33,826 nt of DNA from an uncultured Nostocoides sp. (lineage in GTDB: Bacteria; Actinomycetota; Actinomycetes; Actinomycetales; Dermatophilaceae). The stretch is from positions 1-33,826 of the forward strand of contig CALCXF010000008.1 of NCBI GenBank assembly GCA_937907685.1, written 5' to 3'. Each line of letters begins with the position of its first letter. The first letter of the stretch is position 1. A program made the position numbers and the translations under genes. A model generated the notes under the pieces. The model had not been told where the DNA came from, searched no databases, and worked only from the letters and a program-made list of their open reading frames with translations. Of this stretch, positions 23,275-32,373 are shown in pieces.

Positions 23275-24171
23275 TCAGCCCGCCTTGCCGCGCGCCCGGC
23301 GCCCGTGCTCGTGCGGTTCGTCGGGGTCGACCCCGGTGCCCAGGTCGGACGATGCGACCGGTGGAACGGGTGCCACGGGGTCCACGGGAGCGGCGGCGTC
23401 GTCGGGAGGGGCGGCCGCGGGTCCGGCATACGGTTCCCACGCCCCCTCCGGCTGGGCGAGCCGGTCGGCGATGATGCGCAACGTCTCGTACTCGTGGCCG
23501 TAGCCGAGGTGAGTGGCGCGGACCTCGATGTTCTCGGTGTGCGGGGCGGGCACGGACGTGCAGCACTCCCACGCGACGATGCCGTCGGCCCGGGAGTAGA
23601 TGCAGGTCGTCGGCACGGCGAGGGGTGACGCCCGGGTCATGCGCGCCTCTTCGGTGAAGAGCGCCTGGTGGTGGTCGCCACGGTTCATGAGGGTGTACAT
23701 CCGCCAGGCACGAGAGGCCGAGGGGTTGCCCCGGAAGGGGCTACCCAGCGTGATGACCGAGCGGGTGTACTCGGGCAGGGCGCGGGCCATCTCGCGGGCG
23801 TAGATCCCGCCGGCGCTCCAGCCGACGAGGCTCACCGTGCGGCCGTAGCGGTCGTGGATCTCGAGCAGGACCTCCTCGAGGGTGTCGGTGAGGCCGGGCC
23901 GCACGCCCAGGTTGCGGCCCTGACGCCAGTCGTGGGCGCGGTAGCCGAGCCGCCGCAGGTGGGAGCGCAGGAAGACGGTGGACTCCGGTCCTGCGAGGAA
24001 GCCGGGCAGGACGATGACGGGGTGGCCGTCACCCTGTGGCCAGCGCTGGAGGTCACGGGTGCGGACGGCCGTGGACGCGAGCTCGAGCGCCATCCGCCAC
24101 TCCCGACGCACCATCCGGCGCGTCGGTGCGAGGGCACCGTCGGCATCCGGCAGGTCGACGTGGTCCGCCAT
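23275..24171 (-). CDS. Alpha/beta hydrolase, lipase/esterase-like
   Basis: This 298-residue alpha/beta hydrolase has the oxyanion-hole segment VIVLPGFLAG (about 52-61) and the nucleophile elbow GWSAGG with Ser119. Asp and His candidates follow in SRADGIV and GYGHEYETLRI. The pattern resembles EstA/triacylglycerol lipase-like proteins. The last about 50 residues are Pro/Ala/Asp-rich and likely disordered. There is no signal peptide, so it is probably cytoplasmic. AGGAGA precedes the ATG at a good distance. Co-transcribed with the WS/DGAT gene, it could mobilise storage esters or act on related acyl substrates. A perfect 15-base palindrome upstream may control it. Confidence 0.82.
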   Translation of the reverse strand: MADHVDLPDADGALAPTRRMVRREWRMALELASTAVRTRDLQRWPQGDGHPVIVLPGFLAGPESTVFLRSHLRRLGYRAHDWRQGRNLGVRPGLTDTLEEVLLEIHDRYGRTVSLVGWSAGGIYAREMARALPEYTRSVITLGSPFRGNPSASRAWRMYTLMNRGDHHQALFTEEARMTRASPLAVPTTCIYSRADGIVAWECCTSVPAPHTENIEVRATHLGYGHEYETLRIIADRLAQPEGAWEPYAGPAAAPPDDAAAPVDPVAPVPPVASSDLGTGVDPDEPHEHGRRARGKAG

Positions 24172-24233
24172 GGCGCTCTCCTGGTCCGGCGCCGCCGAGC
24201 CGTCACCGGATCGCGACGCTGCGAGTCGGGTAC

Positions 24234-24248
24234 CTGAGAGTGTCTCAG
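24234..24248. promoter_or_regulatory. Candidate operator palindrome between lipase and antitoxin-like gene
   Basis: CTGAGA-GTG-TCTCAG is a perfect inverted repeat with six-base arms in the divergent intergenic region. Size and placement fit a dimeric repressor site (for example TetR-type), but no regulator gene lies nearby. Confidence 0.4.
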
Positions 24249-24362
24249 ATGGGACCGCCCTCGCGGCCTCGACCTGCCGTGATGGGGAACCATGGTGGGG
24301 TCGTCACCGGTTGAGAGGTGTGGGTCGGACCGTCTGGGGCCGAACGACGAAGGGAAGCGCCC

Positions 24363-24815
24363 ATGAACGCCACGGACCAGCTGCGGGCCGCCTTGCGGGA
24401 TCTCGAGGCGAAGGCCCGCGAGCGCGAGCTCGACAAGAAGATCGAGAGCTTCGCCGAGCAGGCCGACCAGTTCCTCCGCACCGCCGCGGCCCGCGCGGGG
24501 GACTTCGCCGCCGAGAACCGCGAGCGCATCGATGCCAAGCTCGCCCAGGCCGGCGCGTCCGTCGACAGCCGCACCGAGGGCAAGTACCACTCCTATGTGG
24601 ACAAGCTCCGCGCGGGCGTGCTGAGCGGGGTCGACTGGGTCGCCGACCAACGGGAGCCGGCAGCGTCTCCCGGGCCTCGGGCGGACAGCTCGGGATCCCC
24701 CGAGACGAGCGCGTCGGCCGCCTCGAGCGGGCCTGGGACCTCGAGCGGGCCGGGCACCTCGAGCGCATCGACCTCGGATGCCGCTGCCCAGCCGGAGGAC
24801 CGCTCAGAGCGCTGA
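24363..24815 (+). CDS. Rv0909/MT0933-like antitoxin-type small protein with repetitive tail
   Basis: The 150-residue protein has a helical, charged N-terminal half: LRAALRDLEAKARERELDKKIESF, then FLRTAAARAGDFAAENRERID, and the segment TEGKYHSYVDKLRAGVLSG around residues 72-90. This resembles the Rv0909/MT0933 family, annotated as putative antitoxins. No toxin gene is adjacent on either side, so an antitoxin function is doubtful; stress-related helical proteins share this look. Residues about 100-150 are Ser/Gly/Pro/Ala-rich and include 18-base repeats. The ATG at 24363 is preceded by a weak GGGAAG; the longer frame from 24318 is not needed. Confidence 0.6.
   Translation: MNATDQLRAALRDLEAKARERELDKKIESFAEQADQFLRTAAARAGDFAAENRERIDAKLAQAGASVDSRTEGKYHSYVDKLRAGVLSGVDWVADQREPAASPGPRADSSGSPETSASAASSGPGTSSGPGTSSASTSDAAAQPEDRSER
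24721..24768 (+). repeat. 18-base tandem repeat encoding SSGPGT
   Basis: Two near-identical 18-base units (24721-24738 and 24739-24756) begin CCTCGAGCGGGCC and are followed by a partial third. They encode the disordered SSGPGT tail of the antitoxin-like protein and keep frame. Confidence 0.7.
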
Positions 24816-24926
24816 CCCGCCGTCCCGGTCGAGCCGAGACCTGGTGCGGGCGGCCAGTGCCCTCACCTCGCCGGGAGCCGGCGAGGCTCGTGGCCTCCAC
24901 CGTCGCCCCGGGCGAGGGCAGCGGCA

Positions 24927-24932
24927 TACGGT
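24927..24932 (+). promoter_or_regulatory. Candidate leaderless -10 element of fumC
   Basis: TACGGT lies exactly six bases before the GTG at 24939, which supports that start over the ATG at 24951. Confidence 0.45.
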
Positions 24933-24938
24933 GGGGGA

Positions 24939-26333
24939 GTGGTGAGCCGCATGGAGAAGGACACGATGGGCGCCGTCGAGGTGCCCGACGACCGCTACTG
25001 GGGTGCGCAGACGCAGCGCAGTCTCGAGCACTTCGACATCGGCCGTGACACGTTCGTGTGGGGGCGGGCCGTCGTGCGGGGGCTGGGTCTGCTCAAGAAG
25101 TCGGCCGCTCTGGCGAACGCCGACCTCGGCCTGCTCGACGCTGAGGTCGCCCGGGCGGTCGTCCAGGCCGCTGACGAGGTCGCGCGCGGCGAGCTCGACG
25201 ACCACTTCCCCCTCGTCGTCTTCCAGACCGGCTCGGGCACGCAGAGCAACATGAACGCCAACGAGGTCATCGCCAACCGCGCGATCGAGCTGATGGGCGG
25301 GGAGCTCGGCAGCAAGTCGCCGGTGCACCCGAACGACGACGTCAACCGCAGCCAGTCGAGCAATGACACCTTCCCCACGGCCGTGCACGTCGCGGTGGTC
25401 CTCGAGCTGGTCGAGCGGCTGCACCCGGCGGTCGACGGGCTGGTCGCCGCACTGGAGGACAAGGCGAGCGAGCTCGGCGACGTCGTCAAGGTCGGCCGGA
25501 CCCACCTCCAGGACGCCACGCCGGTGACCCTCGGCCAGGAGATCGGGGCCTGGGCGGCCCAGATCCGGGACGCGCAGGCCGACATCCGGTATGCCGGGGA
25601 CCGGGCCCGTGCGTTGGCGATCGGTGGGACCGCAGTCGGAACAGGGCTCAATGCGCCGGCGGCGTTCGGTCCCCTGGTCGCGCAGCACCTGTCGGTGCAG
25701 ACGGGGGAGAAGTTCCACCAGGCGGAGAACCTGTTCGTGCAGCTCGCCTCGCACGACGCCCTCGTGGCGGTGAGCTCGTCGTTGCGGACCCTGGGCGGTG
25801 CGCTCATGAAGATGGCGAACGACGTGCGGTGGCTGGCGTCGGGGCCCCGGACAGGGATCGGCGAGCTGCGGATCCCCGAGAACGAGCCGGGCTCCTCCAT
25901 CATGCCGGGCAAGGTCAACCCCACCCAGTCCGAGGCGATGACCATGGTCGTGACGAGGGTGTTCGGCAACGACGCCACGGTGGGCTTCGCCGGGTCGCAG
26001 GGAAACTTCCAGCTCAACGTCTTCACGCCGGTGATGGCTCACGCGGTGCTCGAGTCGATCCGGTTGCTCTCCGATGCCTGTCGGTCGTTCACGGCGCACT
26101 GCGTCTCCGGTCTGGAGGCCGACCGGCAGAAGATCGCCGAACACCTCGACGCCGACCTCATGCTCGTCACGGCGTTGGCGCCGCACGTGGGCTACGACAC
26201 CGCCGCCGCCATCGCCAAGCAGGCCCACAAGGACGGCTCCACGTTGCGCGACGCAGCGCTGGCGTCCGGCGCTGTCACGGAGGCCGACTACGACAGGTGG
26301 ATCGACCCCGCCGCGATGACTCGCCCCGACTGA
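24939..26333 (+). CDS. fumC: Class II fumarate hydratase FumC
   Basis: This 464-residue iron-independent fumarase interconverts fumarate and malate in the TCA cycle, as a cytoplasmic homotetramer. The superfamily signature [11 protein letters not shown] is at residues 318-328 with the preceding catalytic loop; other fumarase landmarks are [16 protein letters not shown] near 104-119, [14 protein letters not shown] and [17 protein letters not shown]. Length is normal. The start may be the GTG at 24939 (leaderless) or the ATG at 24951. No operon partners; a hairpin follows. Confidence 0.95.
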   Translation: MVSRMEKDTMGAVEVPDDRYWGAQTQRSLEHFDIGRDTFVWGRAVVRGLGLLKKSAALANADLGLLDAEVARAVVQAADEVARGELDDHFPLVVFQTGSGTQSNMNANEVIANRAIELMGGELGSKSPVHPNDDVNRSQSSNDTFPTAVHVAVVLELVERLHPAVDGLVAALEDKASELGDVVKVGRTHLQDATPVTLGQEIGAWAAQIRDAQADIRYAGDRARALAIGGTAVGTGLNAPAAFGPLVAQHLSVQTGEKFHQAENLFVQLASHDALVAVSSSLRTLGGALMKMANDVRWLASGPRTGIGELRIPENEPGSSIMPGKVNPTQSEAMTMVVTRVFGNDATVGFAGSQGNFQLNVFTPVMAHAVLESIRLLSDACRSFTAHCVSGLEADRQKIAEHLDADLMLVTALAPHVGYDTAAAIAKQAHKDGSTLRDAALASGAVTEADYDRWIDPAAMTRPD

Positions 26334-26334
26334 C

Positions 26335-26371
26335 CGGACCGTCCTCCGACGCGGCTGCCTGGGGCGGTCCG
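26335..26371 (+). terminator. Hairpin between convergent fumC and glycosyltransferase
   Basis: CGGACCG (26335-26341) pairs perfectly with CGGTCCG (26365-26371), and the stem extends by four inner pairs including two G-U. The loop is about 15 bases. It immediately follows the fumC stop and can serve both strands. No T-run. Confidence 0.5.
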
Positions 26372-26409
26372 AGGAAGGCTCCGGCGCGGACGACCGAGGT
26401 GCCGCTCCG

Positions 26410-27219
26410 TCAGGTGGAGCCAGGGTCGGTGACGTCTGCAGGTGTCGCGAGTGCGGCAGACGCGTGGGAGGCCATGTGGTGGGCGCGGGCCTGTGCCGTC
26501 ATCCCCATGAAGTGCAGCGCCTGTGGGCGTCGCACGGTGGGACGGTTGGCGTAGGACTCCGGGGACGAGTTGTAGCAGTTCTCGGTCGTCCGGTCGTCGA
26601 CGTGCGGCTGGTTCCAGCCCGGTGGGAGCCAGCTCGTCCCGGCGAGGAACGGTGAGCCCGGGCCAGGACGGGCCCAGTGGTAGGCGTCGTCGCCGCGACA
26701 CCAGCCGAGGACCGCGAGCACCGCCCCCTGGTCGGCCCACGGGCCCGGCTGCTGGCCTGCGGCCTCGACGGCGTCGAGGAAGTCGAACGCCTGCCGGCAC
26801 GAGCGCAACAGCCACACGCCCGTGTTCGGGTTGACGCGGTGCTCGTCCGGGACGTGCTCGAGGGCGAGGGCCTGGAAGTGGTCGGGGTGGAGGTGGTCTG
26901 CCACGTCCTCGTCAGTGCGCATCACGAGGACGTCGGCGTCAAGCCACAGCACGAGGGGGAACTCGCGCAGCGCCCGGCGAAGGAGGGACACCTTCGCCCA
27001 CTTCGCCCGTTGGGCCGCCTCGTCGGTGGCCACACCGTCCAGCTCCAGCTCGACGGCCCGCACGGCGTAGCCCCAGCGCTCGGCGAAGCGGCGAAACGTG
27101 GGGAGTGAGCAGTCATGCAGCACACCACGCATGTTCGGCCCCGCTGCCGTCAGCACGACGCCACGCCCTGTGGCGTCACCCCTGGGAGGTGTCACCTCGG
27201 GCGCATCCTGGACCGGCAT
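26410..27219 (-). CDS. GMA12/MNN10-type (GT34-like) glycosyltransferase
   Basis: This 269-residue protein resembles galactosyl/mannosyl transferases of the GMA12/MNN10 family. The metal/sugar-nucleotide DxD motif occurs as FPLVLWLDADVLVMR near residue 95, preceded by the AKWAKVSLLRRAL helix; NPNTGVWLLRSC, WADQGAVLAVL and the closing HFMGMT are typical of the fold. There is no signal or membrane helix, so it acts in the cytoplasm or peripherally. Donor and acceptor are unknown. The ATG at 27219 or the adjoining GTG at 27222 could start it; a G-rich stretch lies just upstream. It stands alone and converges on fumC. Confidence 0.75.
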   Translation of the reverse strand: MPVQDAPEVTPPRGDATGRGVVLTAAGPNMRGVLHDCSLPTFRRFAERWGYAVRAVELELDGVATDEAAQRAKWAKVSLLRRALREFPLVLWLDADVLVMRTDEDVADHLHPDHFQALALEHVPDEHRVNPNTGVWLLRSCRQAFDFLDAVEAAGQQPGPWADQGAVLAVLGWCRGDDAYHWARPGPGSPFLAGTSWLPPGWNQPHVDDRTTENCYNSSPESYANRPTVRRPQALHFMGMTAQARAHHMASHASAALATPADVTDPGST

Positions 27220-27322
27220 CACCCACCCCCATCCGAGACGTCCTCGTGTGACAGGTTGTCAGATCCGCGACCTGGCGAGCGTGGCCCGGAGCTCCCCTTC
27301 CCGCTGAGCGGCGCCACCGCCG

Positions 27323-27346
27323 ACCACCCATGTGGCCTCGGGTGGT
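27323..27346 (-). terminator. Candidate terminator hairpin after the helicase gene
   Basis: ACCACCC (27323-27329) and GGGTGGT (27340-27346) form a perfect 7-base stem with a 10-base loop, twelve bases past the helicase stop. It has no T-run. Confidence 0.4.
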
Positions 27347-27357
27347 GCGGCCCCCGC

Positions 27358-30300
27358 TCAGATGCTGAGGAGCTCACGCAGGTCGTCCGCGCTCAGGGCG
27401 GAGGACATGGCCGCCCCCTCGTCGACGACTCGGGCGAAGAGGTCGCGCTTGCGCTCCTGGAGCGCGACGACCTTCTCCTCGATCGTGTCGCGCGAGACCA
27501 TCCGGTAGACGTTGACCGAGCGGGTCTGGCCGATGCGGTGCGTGCGGTCGATGGCCTGGGCCTCCGCCGCCGGGTTCCACCAGGGGTCGAGCACGAAGAC
27601 GTAGTCCGCCTCGGTGAGCGTCAACCCGAACCCGCCCGCCTTGAGGGAGATGAGGAACACCGGTGCGTCACCCTCCCGGAAGGCCGCGATCCGCTCAGCG
27701 CGGTTGCGCGTCGCCCCGTCGAGGTATTCGTAGGCGATGCCCTCGGTCTCGAGCCGAGCTCGCACGATCCGCAGGAACCCGGTGAACTGGGAGAAGACCA
27801 GCGCCCGGTGGCCCTCCTGGGACAGCTCGCCGAGCTGCTCCACGAGAGCGTCCACCTTCGCCGACGGCGCCAGCCCGGCATACGCCTCGTCGACCAAGGA
27901 GGGGTCGAGGGACAGCTGCCGCAGGACCGTCAGCCCGCGAAGGATGGCGATCCGGTTTCCCTGCACGTCGTCGATGAGGCCGAGCAACCGCTGGCGCTCC
28001 CGCTGGAGGTGCCGGTCGTACACCGCGCGGTGCCGGGGATGGAGCTCGACCGAGAGCACCTGCTCCTGCTTCGGCGGCAGCTCCCCGGCGACCGCTTCCT
28101 TGGTGCGCCGCAGCATCAACGGGCGGATGCGTCGCCGGAGGGCCGCCAGCCGCTCCGCGTCACCCAGGCTCTCGATCGGCCTGGCCCAGCTCTCCTTGAA
28201 CAGCGCCGGTCTCGGGTGCAGCCCGGGCGCGACGATCGACAGGAGCGACCACAGGTCCATGAGCGAGTTCTCGAGGGGCGTGCCGGTGATGGCGAACTTG
28301 GCCCGGGCCGTGAGACGCCGCACCGCCTGGTAGGTCTTGGCCTGGTGGTTCTTGACGAACTGCGCCTCGTCGAGCACCACAGCGGCCCATGGCCGTGACC
28401 GGAAGACCGCCTCGTCGATCCGCACGACGGCATACGACGCGATGACGACCTGCGCCCCGGCGATCGCGTCGTCCAGCCCCACCCGGGCCTTCGCGCGGGT
28501 GCGGTCGAGGACCACGGTGCGCAGGGCCGGCGCGAACCGGGCCGCCTCGCTCTCCCACGTCGCCAGCACGGATGTGGGGGCGACGACGAGCACCGGGTCC
28601 ACGAGCTCGCCTCGCTCGGAGGCACGCAGGACCATGGCGAGCATCTGCAGGGTCTTGCCCAGCCCCATGTCGTCGGCCAGCACCCCGCCGAGGCCACAGT
28701 CCCAGAGCAGGGACAGCCACCGGAACCCCTCCACCTGGTACGGCCGCAACCTCGCCTCCAGGCCCACCGGCAGGCCGGCGGGCTCGACGGCATCCAGGCG
28801 AAGGAGCGAGTCCACCGCCTGCGACCACCTCGCGCTCTGCTGCTCCACCACGCCGAGCGCGGACAGCTCCTCCCACAGCCCCGCATGCACCACCGAGATC
28901 CGCAACGGGTCGCTGGGCTTGTCCTGCAGGGAGCGCGCCTCCTCCACGAGCGCGCGCAGGGCCTCGAGCTCGGGCCGCTCCAGCGAGAACCACGTGCCGC
29001 TGTCGAGGATGAGGTGCTCGTGCCCCCGCGCGATCGCCTCGATGAGCGGCGCCAACGGCACGTCCTCTCCGGCGACCGTCACCGAGATGCCGAGGTCGAA
29101 CCAGTCGGTTGTCGCCCCGTCAGCCGGGTCGGACGTCGAGACCTGGATGAGCGGCGCGTCGACCGCCTCGCTGTAGTCGGCCGGATCCCCGACGACCGTG
29201 AGCTCCAGCCCCTGGTGCTCCTCGAACACCGGGAGCAGGCCGGTGAGGGCCACCGTCGTGAACCCGTGCAGCCGTGTCTCGGGCACGAGCCGCCGCGCCC
29301 GGGCCACGACCTGCCACAGTGGTTCGAAGGCCGCGACCTCCTCGACAGCGAGCAACCCGTCGACGAGTGCCCGCTCTGCGGCTCGGTCACGCATCGGGTC
29401 CGGGTCCTCCACGGACATCGGCACGAACACCCCGCCGCCCACGGCGCCGTACCGGAAGCCCCACTCCAGGTGCGCCCGGTGCCCCGGCTCGAAGGTGACG
29501 GTCAGGGCCAGCCGGGGCGGCACGGCATCCGGCAGGGGGAGGTCCGCGGAGCGGCTGCGCACCCGCGCCTTCCGGCGCAGTCCCGGTAGGTGGGTCACCG
29601 TGAACCGGGCCCAGTCGGCCTCGGGCACCTCGACGACGCCGAGGTCGAGCAGTCGCTGACGTGTGCCGTCGAGCGGTTCGGCGAGGGCCCCGAGCACGAG
29701 CGTGTCGACGTCGCGCAGCCAGAACCCCGTCGCCGGCTGCCCCACGAGGTGGGTCGTGCCGACCGAGCCGGTCGGCAGGTCGAGGCGCGGGTGGAGCTCG
29801 GCACCGTCGTCGGTGCGGACGACCTCGACGACGAGCTCAGCCGGGTCGGGTGCGAACGCCACCGCGCCCCCTTCACCGAGGTCGGTCAGGAGCCGCACCC
29901 CCGCCCGGTCGGCCGCCCGGAGCAGGGCCACCCAGTGGGGGCCGAGGTGGTCGAGGAGGATCGCGTCCGGCATCCGCCCGTAGCCGAACGCGCGCACGGA
30001 CCGGCGGTGGGCGTCGGCCAGGGCGGTGAGTGCGTCGCGGTGGTCGTCGGCGAACGAGACCCGGCCGAACCCGTAGTACCCGCCGGCGAACGTCTCCCAG
30101 GAGACTCCGGTGCGGATCCAGCCGCCACGAGCGCCGGGGACGACGGGCCGCACCCTGAGCTGCTCGCGTGCCGGGTCGTCGCCGCGGGCACGACCCGGAC
30201 CCAGTGCCGCGCTCTCGATGAGCAGGCCGACCGGTGTGGTGTCGGGCCGGGCGTCCCCCTCGTCGAGGAGCCCGCCGAGCGCACGCTCCCACGTCGGCCG

Positions 30301-30663
30301 GGGGGCCGCGGGGCGGCCGGCCAGGGTGTCGAGGACGGGCTGGTGCTCGCGGACCGCCGCGACCACCGCGACCGCGTGCTTGCAGTCTCCCGCCACGGGG
30401 CACGTGCAGTCGCTCTGCCAACGCTGCAGCGGGCGCCGACCGGCGGACGGCGTCGACACCGGGTGCAGCGACACGTGGGTCAGGTAGGTCTGCCCGGTGC
30501 TCCCGGCCACCCACCCGGTGGCATGGGTGCCGTCGGCGGAGAGCTCGTAGTCCGAGACCCGCCCCTGCCGGGCGTAGGCGAGCCCGCGAGCCACGGTCAC
30601 CGTGCCGCAGACATCGTCGAGCTCGCGGTTGCTGAGGTCCGCGAGGCGCTCGACGGTCACCAC
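27358..30663 (-). CDS. SWIM zinc-finger SNF2/RapA-type DEAD/DEAH helicase
   Basis: This protein of about 1101 residues is a SWI2/SNF2-family ATPase. A SWIM zinc-binding motif is near the N-terminus (C86, C88, C94, H96; CTCPVAGDCKHA). A long middle region precedes the ATPase: Walker A DDMGLGKT near 665, DEAQ box near 765, ITGTPLENSLMDLWSLL, and the C-terminal helicase lobe with VFSQFTGFL, SLKAGGFGLTLTEAD, and DPWWNPAAEAQAIDRTHRIGQ. Such proteins remodel nucleoprotein complexes or act on RNA polymerase or DNA damage; the exact role is unknown. The frame is open to 30843, but homologues start near the RLADLSNREL segment, so I chose the GTG at 30663 (the adjacent GTG at 30660 is equally possible). 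Confidence 0.88.
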   Translation of the reverse strand: MVTVERLADLSNRELDDVCGTVTVARGLAYARQGRVSDYELSADGTHATGWVAGSTGQTYLTHVSLHPVSTPSAGRRPLQRWQSDCTCPVAGDCKHAVAVVAAVREHQPVLDTLAGRPAAPRPTWERALGGLLDEGDARPDTTPVGLLIESAALGPGRARGDDPAREQLRVRPVVPGARGGWIRTGVSWETFAGGYYGFGRVSFADDHRDALTALADAHRRSVRAFGYGRMPDAILLDHLGPHWVALLRAADRAGVRLLTDLGEGGAVAFAPDPAELVVEVVRTDDGAELHPRLDLPTGSVGTTHLVGQPATGFWLRDVDTLVLGALAEPLDGTRQRLLDLGVVEVPEADWARFTVTHLPGLRRKARVRSRSADLPLPDAVPPRLALTVTFEPGHRAHLEWGFRYGAVGGGVFVPMSVEDPDPMRDRAAERALVDGLLAVEEVAAFEPLWQVVARARRLVPETRLHGFTTVALTGLLPVFEEHQGLELTVVGDPADYSEAVDAPLIQVSTSDPADGATTDWFDLGISVTVAGEDVPLAPLIEAIARGHEHLILDSGTWFSLERPELEALRALVEEARSLQDKPSDPLRISVVHAGLWEELSALGVVEQQSARWSQAVDSLLRLDAVEPAGLPVGLEARLRPYQVEGFRWLSLLWDCGLGGVLADDMGLGKTLQMLAMVLRASERGELVDPVLVVAPTSVLATWESEAARFAPALRTVVLDRTRAKARVGLDDAIAGAQVVIASYAVVRIDEAVFRSRPWAAVVLDEAQFVKNHQAKTYQAVRRLTARAKFAITGTPLENSLMDLWSLLSIVAPGLHPRPALFKESWARPIESLGDAERLAALRRRIRPLMLRRTKEAVAGELPPKQEQVLSVELHPRHRAVYDRHLQRERQRLLGLIDDVQGNRIAILRGLTVLRQLSLDPSLVDEAYAGLAPSAKVDALVEQLGELSQEGHRALVFSQFTGFLRIVRARLETEGIAYEYLDGATRNRAERIAAFREGDAPVFLISLKAGGFGLTLTEADYVFVLDPWWNPAAEAQAIDRTHRIGQTRSVNVYRMVSRDTIEEKVVALQERKRDLFARVVDEGAAMSSALSADDLRELLSI

Positions 30664-30964
30664 GCGTCCCAACGTCGCGACCTCCGCAGTGACCTCTCGG
30701 GCACCAACACCCGACTCCTGAACCACCAACCGTATGCCGTGCCACCGACATTCCACGGACGCCGTCCACATGCCGCTCGAGCCGAGGCCCCGGCACAGAG
30801 CCCGAGACCGGCTCGTGCCGCGCGTCGCGTCGCGCCGGAGCACCTGGTCCCGGGGATAGGGAGCGGGGTCACTGGCGCGGGGTGCCTGAGCAGAATGTCA
30901 AGGCGGGCCACCGCTCCACCCCGTGGAGGCCGCCGTCAGAGACAGAGCCGGCGCGCGGGAGCCA
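30664..30964. other. Intergenic region upstream of the helicase gene
   Basis: No convincing gene lies here. On the minus strand TACGGT at 30734-30729 is a possible -10 for the helicase, giving a leader of about 60 bases. A small hairpin, CTCCAC-CCC-GTGGAG (30914-30928), sits about 37 bases past the stop of the aminotransferase and could weakly terminate it. Confidence 0.35.
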
Positions 30965-32333
30965 TCAGGCGGTGAACCGGTCGGCGACCTCGAGCGCGCG
31001 GTCGAGCATGTCGAGGCCTTCGGCCATCTCGTCCGCGGTCGTCGTGCACGGAGGCACCACGTGCGTGCGGTTGAAGTGGACGAAGGGCCACAGTCCTTGT
31101 TCCTTGCAAGCCCCCGCGAACTCGTTCATCGGGCCGGCGGCCTCGCCGCTCGCGTTGAAGGGTACGAGCGGCTCGCGCGTCCCGCGGTCGCGGACCAGCT
31201 CGAGTGCCCAGAAGAACCCGAGGCCCCGCACCTCCCCGACGCTGGGGTGCCGCTCCGCGAGCTCGGCCAGCCTCGGGGCGACAACCGTGTCGGAGACCTT
31301 TCGGACGTTCTCGAGGATGCCCTCCTCCTCGAAGATCCGGATCGACGCGACGGCTGAGGCGCAGGCGAGCGGATGTCCCGAGTAGGTGAGCCCACCGGGG
31401 AAGACACGTCGCTCGAAGGTCTCGGCGATCGCGGCCGAGATGACGACGCCGCCGATCGGGACGTAACCAGAGTTGACGCCCTTGGCGAAGCAGATGAGGT
31501 CCGGGGTGACGTCCCAGCGGTCGACGGCGAACCACTCACCGCACCGGCCGAAGCCGGCCATGACCTCGTCGGCGATCCAGACGATGCCGTGCTCGTCACA
31601 GATCTCCCGGACCCCTGCGAGGTAGCCGTCCGGGGGCACGAGGATGCCGTTGGTGCCGACGACCGTCTCGAGGATCAGCGCCGCGATCGTCGACGGGCCC
31701 TCGAAGGCGATGACGTCGCGCAGGTGCTGGAGGGCTCGCTCGCACTCCTCCGCCTCGGTCCTCGCGTGGAAGGCCGAGCGGTAGGGGTAGGGCCCCCAGA
31801 AGTGGACGATGCCCGGCATCCCCGGCTCGTTGGGCCACCGCCGGGGGTCACCGGTCGCCGTGATGGAACCCGCGGTGGCGCCGTGGTAGCTGCGGTAGGT
31901 CGCGAGCACCTTCTGGCGGCCGGTGTGCAGGCGCGCCATCCGCATGGTCGTTGGCTTCGGCTCCACCGTTGGTGAAGAAGACCTTGTCCAGGTCACCCGG
32001 GGCCCGCTCGGCGATCAGTCGGGCTGCCTCCGAGCGGGACTCGTCGGCGAAGCTGGGCGCGATCGTGCACTGGCGGGCCGCGGCCTCCTGGATCGCCGCC
32101 ACGAGCTTGGGGTGCTGGTAGCCGATGTTGACGTTGACGAGCTGGCTGGAGAAGTCGAGGTAACGCGTGCCCTCGAAGTCCCAGAAGTGGCTCCCCGACG
32201 CCCCGGCGATGGGCAAGGGGGTGATGAGCGCCTGCGCCGACCAGGAGTGGAACACGTGTGCTCGGTCGTCCTGAGCCACCCGGGCGCCACGCTCGGCGTC
32301 GACGCGGATCTCGGTCTCGGGGAAGCTGCTCAT
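30965..32333 (-). pseudogene. Class III aminotransferase broken by a frameshift
   Basis: This is a PLP-dependent class III aminotransferase (omega-amino acid/putrescine-pyruvate type) in two frames. The first part starts at the ATG at 32333, runs MSSFPETEIRVDAERG through DKVFFTNGGAEAND, then loses frame. The second continues from about 31945 with MRMARLHTGRQKVLATYRSYHGATAG and includes WIADEVMAGFGR, the PLP lysine in CFAKGVNSGY and GGLTYSGHPLACASA. Between the AAC codon and the ATG there are four bases where the family usually has nine (Glu-Asn-Ala), so five bases are missing. It lies 40 bases after the aldehyde dehydrogenase gene. It is a recent pseudogene or a sequencing error; both halves otherwise look intact and well conserved. 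Confidence 0.85.
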
Positions 32334-32373
32334 CAGCCGGTTGCCTCTCGGGTCGTCCGGGTACCCGGCCCGT

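Noticed and set aside
21998-23503. 501-codon plus-strand ORF opposite WS/DGAT
   Set aside because: Antisense shadow with Gly/Asp/Val-rich low-complexity translation; the minus strand has the HHxxxDG acyltransferase.
24363-24815. A toxin-antitoxin module
   Set aside because: Neighbours on both sides are a lipase and fumarase; no toxin-like ORF is present.
31943-31955. Programmed frameshift in the aminotransferase
   Set aside because: There is no slippery sequence or stimulatory structure, class III aminotransferases are not known to use one, and codons for about two conserved residues are missing, which frameshifting would not restore.
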